A stretch of DNA of 64,000 nt from Apoda limacodes (Eukaryota > Arthropoda > Insecta > Lepidoptera > Limacodidae), in assembly GCA_946406115.1 (NCBI GenBank), contig OX291544.1:34241521-34305520 (forward strand), written 5' to 3'. The position numbers and the translations under genes were made by a program. Shown piece after piece: positions 55,871 through 64,000 of this stretch (its first letter is position 1; each line of letters starts with the position of its first letter). A model generated the notes under the pieces. It was not told the DNA's origin and ran no database searches. It saw only the letters and a list, made by a program, of their open reading frames with translations.

Positions 55871-55989
55871 GTGGAGGTACTTCCCCAGTTCGGTCCGATC
55901 ATTCTAGCAAGTACTCGCTATATCCCGCTTTATTTTTTCGGGTGACTTACAAAAAAATTATAAAAATGACACAAATTATTCAGAATTAG
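55871..55989. other. Junction of LINE 5' end and DIRS remnant
   Basis: Short AT-rich junction. Nothing else recognised; LINE-type target duplications were not resolved. Confidence 0.3.
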
Positions 55990-56370
55990 TCTTATATTAC
56001 TATTCCAGATTTTGCTAAGTTCATTGGCACTCTTACGTCAGTATTCCCTGCCATTACATACGGCTGGGTTTATGCGAAACATTTTGAGCGAGAAAAATAT
56101 TTAGCTCTCCAGCAATCTCAAGATAATTACAATTCAAAACTCTTTCTTAAATCCTATTTACGAGATGATTTTGATTTGTGGGTCTAACATTGCTACTAGA
56201 GCTACAAACAAAATCCAACTACTTAACCACCATATAGAAATAAATATACATAGATTTTTCGTTGTCTGGTTGGGGCAAGCAATGGTGAAGTGACTAGAGT
56301 TCATTGGTCAACAGATGAAACTAACAATTCTTTAACAATAGACAATGTTTTGTCAATGATGACAGGTACA
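55990..56370 (+). pseudogene. DIRS-type RNase H fragment
   Basis: The plus strand reads IPDFAKFIGTLTSVFPAITY, then GWVYAKHFEREKYLAL and LRDDFDLWV (56002-56187), the region after RT in DIRS elements. After frame changes, WLGQ/GASNGEVTRVHWSTDE and NVLSMM follow to about 56370. This is the next domain expected after the RT at 52146-52975, but on the opposite strand and 3 kb away. No tyrosine recombinase was seen downstream. Confidence 0.68.
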
Positions 56371-56949
56371 ATCTAACCTAAATTAAACAATAAGGCGACT
56401 TACCTTATATTGTATTATTTTACATAAATGGACAACATCTGTTTTTCTTATGACTTCTAAGGAGACCTAAAGGAGCCCTAAATCCCCGAAAAGGGGACAA
56501 GACATAAAACGTAGGTAAAGTAAAAGTAGAAATTAAAATAACTTCCCTGGTGTAATGTCGTTTGTTTTTTAACGTTTTATATCATTGGCACTGCACTTTT
56601 GGGTTAAAAATGTTTATTACAACGCAATACTAAACTTGTGTATAAGCGGAATCACAACAAACATAACATATATTTTTACAAAGGTGTCTTAGGATAATAT
56701 TTTTGCAATTACAATGACCTGACTATAGAGTGTTGCCAGAAACAAAACAGGTTGCGTTCGGAACCTAGCGTAAAGCATGCAGACGTTATCAATGTTAAAG
56801 ATATCAATATAAATGATACTTGTGCTGTTATTCCAATTTACGATATTGTAAAGACTTCTGCACCTTATAGGCATAATCCAAAACTCATTGTCTATTTCTT
56901 CAGAGAGAAAAAATCAATCTTTCCAGTTACTTAATTGACAGGCTGTTTT
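56371..56949. other. No clear gene
   Basis: Contains an open frame at 56752-56934 (plus) without recognised motifs, perhaps the pre-RT region of the LINE that follows. Otherwise non-coding. Confidence 0.3.
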
Positions 56950-58330
56950 TGATAGGAAGCAGATTTGTAAAATATTTAATGATAATTTTCACTCTGTGTT
57001 TGAGAAACCGAATTTCAATTTGGTCAACATTGATAGTCTCAAGCCATGAATAGTATAGAAATTACTCAAAATAATGTTTATAAACAACTGCGCCTAGTCA
57101 ATATTCACAAGGGGGCTGGTCTTTTAGGAATACACCCCCTTCTCATAGAAAGCTGTTGTTTAAGTATAGCAATGCCTATCTCTATACTTATCACTAGATC
57201 TTTAGAAGAAGGCTGCTTTCCAAACATCTGGAAGCAAGCATATATCACTCCTGTTCCTAAAGGAATAGTCAGTCAAGATATTGAGAAGTATAGTAGTATA
57301 GTATAGCGTTGTACGACGTCACATTGTCCCTAATCAACATGGATTTTATAAAGGTCGTTCTGTTGACAGTAATTTACTGACATTTAATCATGATATTCTT
57401 AATGCTATGGACAATGGATGCCGAATAGATGCTGTGTACAAAGATGTTTCAAAGGCTTTAGACAAATTTGTCATAATACCTTATTACTGAAGCTATGGTG
57501 ATTTGGGATACACGGAGACCTTCTACGTTGGATGAAAGCATATGTAGAAAATAGAAGTCAAGCTGTCGTACTGTCTAAATACATATCCTAATATAAAAAA
57601 ATAAGTTTTGGTGTGCCTCAAGAATCCCATCTGGGTCCATTATTATTTATTTTTTATGTCTACGATGTCACTAAAAATATTATAACCTCCAAAATGTTAC
57701 TACTTGCAGACGATACCAAAATTTATAGGTTAATACGTAACATCAATGATTGCTATTTGTTACAATCAGATCTAAATAACTTTGAAATCTTTTGTAATGA
57801 TAATTGCTTATTTTAAAATCCCGATAAATGTCATATAAGCAGTTTCACAAAAAAGAAAAATATAATTAATTATAACTACAATATTTGTAAAAAAAAGTTT
57901 AAAGAGAGTCACAGAGATCCGTGAGCTAGGTGTCATCATGGACTCTAAGCTTTCGTTCGTCCCTGATATATATAGTAACCTAAATAAATCATACAGTCTG
58001 CTTTGCTTTATTTTATGAGCTAGCAAACCCTTTAAATCTGCAGCAACCTATAAATTTTGTATAATAGCTATGTCCGTCGTCGTCTGGAGTTTGCATGTGC
58101 AGTTTGGAAACCCTTTTATAATTCACACATGGACAGAATTGAAAGATTACAAAAATAATTGTCAAATCATTGGATTATAGAACTGGTAACACCTACAATG
58201 ATTATTCCCAAGCATTAACGCGCCATGGGATGCAAACTCTTTCTGATCGCCGGGATTGGGTAGATGCTGTTCTATTATATAAAATATTACACAATATTTT
58301 TGATGCCCCTACTCTACTTCATAATATATT
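56950..58330 (+). pseudogene. LINE RT remnant (plus strand), heavily decayed
   Basis: Pre-RT FNDNFHSVFEKPNF (about 56970), then ITRSLEEGCFPNIWKQAYIT (57180-57250). A frame change follows, then NQHGFYKGRSVDSN (about 57340) and YKDVSKALDK. The 57613-57816 piece has LGPLLFIFYVYDVT and LLADDTKIYRL with the catalytic Asp pair. Scraps of the C-terminal region reach about 58330. It has many stops. The deletion after the first RT blocks and the general decay suggest an old jockey-like copy unrelated to those at 5832 and 52982. Confidence 0.75.
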
Positions 58331-58339
58331 TTTACGAGT

Positions 58340-58985
58340 GCCTCGCTGACTCGAGCGACAATGTCGCAGTAAACATTTGTTTAGGCAGTGAGGACATCTT
58401 CTTCGCCCCTGTTCGGGCAAAAGAGGTACGGGAGTTGGGTTAAAAACAAGTGTTTTACCCCATGACCCGGGCGAGTCTCGAGGGTGAACGCACCCTCGGA
58501 ATTTTTTTAGAGAGGGCATACTTTTCAGGCCCCCTACCAACATAATAGCCACTTTTAAAAAGCGGCGAAAAAAGAAATGAAGAAAGAATAAAACAAAAAT
58601 GAAAAGAATATAAAAAAGGCGATTTAATTAAAAATAAAAACTAAGCAATAAGCTTAGTTTTTTGGGGGAATGAGCTCCGTAGGAAAAGGCCGGCCTTCGG
58701 GTGTACGGGCATGGAGCAGGGCTATGCCCCTCAAGTGATGCGCACTGTTATCCGCCATGTCAAGCAACCAGTCTGCTAGTATGGCGATAAACTCACCAAT
58801 CGGCTCTGCCTTTGTGTCCCTGGCAATTGTATCGTTGCGGACGTAACGCGGAGCACCCGTTATTATCCTTAGCGATTTGTTTTGCACGACTTGAAGCCGG
58901 CGCGGCGTACGTCAAACGGGACTTAACGAAGAGCTTGTACAGCCGGATTTTGGTTTCAAGCGGCAGGTCAGACGAACAGCAGTTT
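58340..58985 (-). pseudogene. LINE C-terminal end and 3' UTR (minus strand)
   Basis: From 58985: LPLETKIRLYKLFVKSRLTY, then a frame change and LQ/MQNKSLRIITGAPRYVRNDT (58887-58820). It continues to LRGIALLHARTPEG and ELIPPK, the end of a jockey-type RT protein. The 3' UTR lies at 58650-58340. It is a separate family from the plus-strand remnant it abuts. Confidence 0.75.
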
Positions 58986-60424
58986 ATTTAAATCTAACAC
59001 TTTCCTTAAGTTTCCCGTATGTCATTAATTCGTTCTTTATTATCAAATGGTGTAATAATACAGGATGTGTTTTTTTTTTCAAAATTAATAGGTTCGATTC
59101 CTGGCTAGGAATATTGATTTTCCAAAAATCGAATAATGCAGTTTTAGTTTCCATTAAAATCGCGCCCGAGACTTCTTTGAGTACTGTTCGCTATTCCTCA
59201 TAGTTTCGGATTTGGCCACACCCATACACGCCCACATTCTTAAATAAAAATTGTCTCTTAACACAACACTGTTTTGTCAACTAGTTTAAATTTTACTATC
59301 GTGTTTTTCCTAAAACAAAAAAAAATACGCGTCTCACTGAATATTCGCTCATTTGTCGAAATCAATGTTTGTATGGAAGTTCCAGCGGTTGATACAGCTA
59401 CAATATTTAAGAAGGTGTGTAAAAGTTTGTTCGGGTCGGAACAACCCACATCGCGCGGGTTCGGGTAGCACGACGCAACGGTAGCATGACGCGATGAAGC
59501 GACGACGCGACGGTAGCACGACGCGATGGGGGACCATCTATAATCCTCTACAATCATAGACTTTGAGTTCTGTAATCTCTCCTATAGTCTGCGCAATAGG
59601 CTCACAAGATTGGCCATACTTTTTAATAATAATAATAAACAAATATTTTTGGAAATTACACACATCGCCCTCTGGCGCCAAAGTAAGCAAAGTATGGATA
59701 CCAGCCAACGGATACAAATACATATATATTACTTTTTTTTGTTAATACATACATATCATACATACATAAATACACCCAGACTCAAGACAAACCCAAATGT
59801 TTTTATCACATAAATGTTTGTACAGTGCGGAACTTGTACCCACACCCTCTGCACAGCAGCCGGCCACACTACTTAACTAAACTAAGCTGCGAGGGAGTAA
59901 AAAAAATAAATTAAAGTAAAGTTTTTCTCATAGACAAGACACCACACATTCGCTTCGTCTCTGCCACACGTTTGCGACCAATTTTTTTTCACAGCATTTG
60001 GATACAATCAATGTTTTACAAAAAGATGGGATGAAAAATTATATTTTTAGTGAAATCGTTCCTATAAGCTTCGTTAGTCGGTGAAGGTCGGTCATCGCAT
60101 CGTACAATAATATTACGGTCGTCGTGTTGTCACAAGCTGATGACCGACAGCATTGTTTGTCAGTTGTTATGACAACATTAAGCATCGATACCCCGAGGCG
60201 GTCACGGGACTACACCAACATACTGCCAACGTCTAATCTACTTCCATGTAATTTATTTCAATATAGTAAAGTGATATCTTTTATTCATATGTGAACGAAA
60301 TACTGGCAGGTTATGTGTTCGATGTTCGTCGACGTAGCTCTGTGGCGTCCGCGGTGACGCATGGCGGGCAGTGTCAGTGAGGGGGATTACGCATGTAGAG
60401 CGAGCAGCTAGCTGAGGGCTCGGG
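58986..60424. other. No gene; simple and dispersed repeats
   Basis: A B-box-like GGTTCGATTCCTGG lies at 59089 without an A box. At 59465-59530 there is an imperfect tandem of CGACGCGATG/GGTAGCACGACGC units. At 59625-59880 an (AAT)n run is followed by CATACATAAATACACCCAGA and TTTATCACATAAATGTTTGT, a common lepidopteran repeat. The segment 60040-60420 is moderately GC-rich and could be promoter DNA for the exon candidate at 60425. Confidence 0.4.
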
Positions 60425-60552
60425 ATGTCCGCGACGGTGGGCTCTGTGCTGTTGTTGGAGGGGCCTGTGCCGAAGAGCAAGGGGCCTTTTACATACGCGA
60501 GCACGCCGAGAGCTCTGTTCAACAATGTCAAGCTGAAGCGGGACCCGTCCTG
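60425..60552 (+). CDS. Candidate first coding exon of an unidentified host gene
   Basis: An ATG at 60425, preceded by an in-frame TGA four codons upstream, opens 42 codons of GC-rich, codon-like sequence (MSATVGSVLLLEGPVPKSKG, then PFTYASTPRALFNN and KLKRDPS). They end at 60552 in a strong splice donor, TG|GTGAGTAG, phase 2. No function is recognised and no second exon was found in the remaining 3.4 kb. The surrounding 60250-60720 block is far richer in G+C than its neighbours, which fits a gene start. Alternative explanation: chance open frame, since the opposite strand also has long open frames here. I consider it plausible but unproven. Confidence 0.33.
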
Positions 60553-62340
60553 GTGAGTAGATGTAGATAGAGTCGATCGCACTCCTCATGCAGTCGGTAC
60601 ACGTAGGGATGGCTACTCCAAAAATCAGCGCATCGAAGTAGGTGGCAGGATCACTGACAGGTGACAGGGCTGAACGTGTTTGTGTCACCGCGCCTTTCCG
60701 TGACAGGGATCCCTGAGTGTTTAATGATTTATTATTGGAGATAGACTTTGATTATACTCAAAATGAAGTCTAGATGGTTTCAATTACCATTATTTACAAT
60801 AAGAGGAGGGTAAATAGTGCTAATTAAAAATTACCGGTAGGTACATAGGTGTTTATATTTAACACATAGATAGCTACATAAATGTTTATGATGGAGTTGC
60901 TTCTAACTCTACTCGTTATACCTATATATACAGGGTGGGAAGGGTGTAGGTACGTACATAAAAATATTTTTTGTTATTATTAATATCTGTATCAATAATT
61001 ATGATAAATAGTAGATACGCGTGCCTCCACTCCACGTTCCGCTATTATAAAAGAGTATCTAAATAAACCGAACTGGGTATGAATTTAATTCTTTTGCCTC
61101 GATTTAATTAAGAAAAATTAAAAGAAGAATGACGCCAAAAAATACCTACTATTTTGTTTGTAGGATAAAGTTTTGCGTTTTTAATTTAGTAATGATGGCG
61201 TATTTAAATGTCGAAAAAAGAGACATGTTAAAACTGTAAAAATTTTAGGTATCATGCGATGAGTGCCATGTCGCCTTTAAAAACTTAATAATCAGTATTT
61301 CGATACGGTCTAGGGTTTAAAATGAATCGAGTGAGATCAGTTATCGCTTCCGCCCTGTAGGTATGTATACATATATATGTTACAAACAAAACTGAGTATA
61401 ATTAAAATTGCAAAACTCAGTCAACAGGACTTTTAATTGTAAACGACAGCCAAAATATAAATAAAAATATCTTCTTTCAACTGTAATATCGGTCAAAACT
61501 GCTTTTGCTATATTAGTTAATACTTTCGGTAAAAACTTTAAAAAGTCAAGTAGGTCACTAGAACTTACCAGGAACAGCAACTAGTAAAGTTCTTAACGTT
61601 TGAGTGCGATTTTTGTATAAATTAAGTATACTGTAATGTAAGTACCTACATATACAAGTTGGACCAGCGCAACATGAGTTCCGTACATCATTTACGTTAT
61701 TCAAGAACAACAACAAAAACAAACAAAAACAATGTAATAAACAAATCCCGGAGTCGTTCGTGCTCGTGCTCATGCTCGTGCATGTGCAGTGGACCCCCTG
61801 TATATGTAGCCGACAGTATAATTATTTTTCTCAAACATCCTACGATCAGTAGGCATTTATTCAAAGGCAATTTTGAACAATTAATTGAATTAATTCTTTA
61901 TGTTGATTGAACAAATTTTGTTAAACAACGCGATTTGTGTTTCCCATATCATAAATTTAATGTAATTTATAATCTTCGTTTGGCGGTGGTGCCTAATACT
62001 CGTATGTAGCGTGATTTCGCGCGCAATATTATTTTGTTGCGGCGAACGTTGTCATTTGAAAACATAACTCGCAGGTACGTGAGTATGTTTACCAAAAAAT
62101 GTTTCGATTCGCTTGTATTACCTGATACCAACGTTAATAATGGTAAGACTGCTGAATGCGATTCTGGTTATTACACTTTTTTTACATTCTTGTTGATTCA
62201 TTTTTAAATTCAAAGGCGCTGCAATACATGCATGATTTTCCTAATTTTCCAATACAGACGCTTGGATAAAGATTGTAATCGTAATAACGATTTTCATTCA
62301 GCGTTCACTCCAAGATTTAAATCAAGGTATAGTGAGCGTC
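60553..62340. other. No clear gene; possible first intron
   Basis: AT-rich after 60720. A TGCTCG-type hexamer run at 61752-61785 gives a false Ser/Arg/Cys reading frame. CpG-containing stretches near 61975-62070. No exon with convincing motifs. Confidence 0.35.
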
Positions 62341-62347
62341 TAGATAG

Positions 62348-62613
62348 AGCAATGCGTACTCGAGTGGTTTCCAGTCTTGCCTCCTGCTGAATATCTCCTT
62401 TAGATAAACGGGTACGTACTCAAACTCGGCGTGCAGACTTCTAGCTGAACGTCTGTTTCAGACCAACGAACTTCAGCAGTGCGTACGGTTTCAGATGAAC
62501 GAACTTGAGCAATGCGTACTGTGTCAAGCGAACGAACTTGAGCAGTGCGTACTGTTTCAGACGAACGAACTTGAGCAGTGCGTACTCGGACGATTTCCAA
62601 TCTTACTTCCTGT
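62348..62613. repeat. 33-bp minisatellite, four units plus an outlying edge
   Basis: Units of the type GACGAACGAACTTGAGCAGT begin at 62461, 62494, 62527 and 62560, exactly 33 bp apart, with a few substitutions. The array exits into GTACTCGGACGATTTCCAAT. A similar edge (GTACTCGAGTGGTTTCCAGT) occurs at 62355, so a further copy with 100 bp of inserted or diverged DNA lies to the left. Both strands stay open as 11-residue repeats, probably by chance. Confidence 0.85.
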
Positions 62614-63644
62614 CACTCATTGGTTTCTTAAGCTCTTGATGTATTTTTACGTTGTGCTTGAGTTGTCGATCAGACAATCGCTCTTTGGTTCGGTGGTATA
62701 GTTGATGTTCCGACAATTAATACTAATTATTATTATAGAACTCGGGTCTTAACGCGATGCACGTAAGTACGTATACGTAAACGTACCTGTATTGGGTGCC
62801 AACGTTTCGACAAGGATTGCACCTTATCGTGGTCACGACTATACTGTACAGTACTGTACAGTAATGAGTGCAAAACGCGAAAGTTTAAAATTAATTAATA
62901 CTAATGTTCACCACTGTTACAAATTCACAATAAGTCACACATTTGACAGCAAATACTTTAAATTCCGGGTGCTAAGACGACGTAAAACATCATTGATATA
63001 TGTACATATGTATAAATAAATAAATGTAGATAAAAAAAAATGTTTGTACTCTATGCGGTGCTAAACCATCACATGAATAATTTTATACCTTTAAACGAGC
63101 ACTTTTGTATATTAATATTGCAATTAGTCTTTTGTAACCTTGTATTATATTTTTCATGTCAGATTAAATCTTGTAAATCAGCGATTGAATTTCTATTATT
63201 TGCAATTTTATCTCCTTGCAAATTATTTGAGTTGTTTATTCTTTGACTCACTTTCAATGTCGATTTTACTCATTACATCTTTGTGTTTATTATTTGACAT
63301 TAAATTGAGAGGATTATTTATAGAAAGCGTTTCTAAACTTTTTTTATATTCCTTTGATTTATTATTAGTTCTTTAATTATTTTTTTCATTCTAAATAATT
63401 TCTTGTCTCTACACCGCAATTTTACAGATGTTGAAATTTGAATACAATAATAATGAAACCACATTTAATACAGCCACTGTTTACATTGGATACTATATTG
63501 CACTTTAATATTATTTTATTACTGCAGTGTTCACAGATATCACTTTTCTGTACATCCCTTCTCTTCTGGGTATCCATTAACCACAGAAGTGGCAATAATA
63601 TTTGATTAATTAATGTTTGATTTTTGGCGTTTCGCCCATTAGTT
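62614..63644. other. No gene; AT-rich, with a 22-bp palindrome
   Basis: At 62842-62863 TACTGTACAGTACTGTACAG and two more bases form a perfect palindrome. The rest has only short T-rich frames without motifs. Confidence 0.4.
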
Positions 63645-64000
63645 TTTTTTTTCCAATACCACTTAGGTGGCAAACAAGATTGCGGTCCGCCTGATGGTAA
63701 GCGGTCACCGTAGCCGATGGACCCTTGCAACACCAAACTCTCAAAACATCTTTCGTGAAGAATCTCATGTAGTCCTTAGAAAAACCTTGTCAGGAAGCTC
63801 ATTCCACAGCTCAAGCGTTCACGGGAGGAAGTTTCTCTGAAACCGCACTGTACGCGACCATTTTGATTCTAAAGTGTGAGAATGAATTCCCTGCCGATGG
63901 CAAGCGCTGCGATGGTAGAAAGTAGCCGTGGGCAAATTTCAGACAATTCCTCAGAACACATCCCATTGTACAAGCCGTAGAACACACACAGACAGGCAAA
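63645..64000 (-). mobile_element. LINE 3'-end fragment, runs off the window
   Basis: Minus-strand counterpart of 51744-52145: CSEEL-type segment near the window edge, GREFILTL-type residues, WNELPDKVF-like end in another frame, then the ACCATCAGGCGG block and a short A run at about 63650. Frame breaks are present. The 5' part lies beyond 64000. Confidence 0.75.

Noticed and set aside
59089..59105. B-box GGTTCGATTCCTGG as a SINE or tRNA
   Set aside because: No A box upstream and no tRNA-like fold.
60253..60688. Two overlapping minus-strand frames of 104 and 109 codons
   Set aside because: Arg/Pro/Ser-rich frames in GC-rich DNA with no recognised motif; the plus-strand exon candidate with a splice donor is better supported.

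Overview
The window looks like a transposon-rich, AT-rich stretch of an insect genome, most likely a moth or butterfly (Lepidoptera). Evidence for this: non-LTR retrotransposons (LINEs) whose 3' tails are runs of the heptamer TTTGACT; several copies of a 3' end containing the GCTTACCATCAGGCGG block; piggyBac-, BEL/Pao-, Gypsy-, DIRS- and Tc1-type remnants; and an intron-bearing C-type lectin of the lepidopteran immulectin type. Family names come from motif recognition, because no search could be run.

Left third (1-24.7 kb). A broken Gypsy gag (401-1841) is cut in its second zinc knuckle by a decayed piggyBac transposase (2192-4245, minus) with a 54-bp tandem array at one side. Next is a LINE inserted into an opposite-strand copy of its own family (5023-7791), then a long eroded stretch with a tRNA-like SINE, a minisatellite and a perfect hairpin. 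A Gypsy pol remnant (12505-14290) may be the distal half of the element that starts at 401. Three exons of a C-type lectin gene (14625-15493, minus) are the clearest host gene. A decayed BEL/Pao element (16.5-24.64 kb, minus) is split by a 2.9-kb insertion containing an intron-bearing Tc1-like transposase remnant and a 366-bp tandem duplication.

Centre (24.9-44 kb). A jockey-like LINE (24.95-27.4 kb) is followed by the most complex locus. A LINE endonuclease ORF is split by a 9.3-kb block. That block and its right flank hold a 1.6-kb direct repeat (29163-30780 and 41060-42674) and an inverted repeat with arms of about 1.8 kb (30900-38486 and 39234-41050). The left arm is itself interrupted by a fairly young BEL/Pao element (32536-38319) with a 5-bp target duplication, TG/CA-type ends, a polypurine tract, a 441-bp 3' LTR and only three frame breaks in gag-pol.

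Right third (44-64 kb). This part is mostly non-coding sequence and short repeats, plus an orphan OTU-protease domain fragment (43864-44046). At 51.3-56.4 kb a DIRS-type reverse transcriptase and its RNase H lie on opposite strands around a LINE that is also split; one inversion would explain both. Further LINE remnants lie at 56.95-58.99 kb. A GC-rich block holds a possible first coding exon of a host gene (60425-60552). A 33-bp minisatellite and another LINE 3' end finish the window.

I found no operon, CRISPR array, rRNA or true tRNA gene, and no convincing new functional system. The most unusual signals are structural: the palindrome/direct-repeat complex, the DIRS/LINE inversion, the self-nested LINE, and host exons surviving inside transposon debris.
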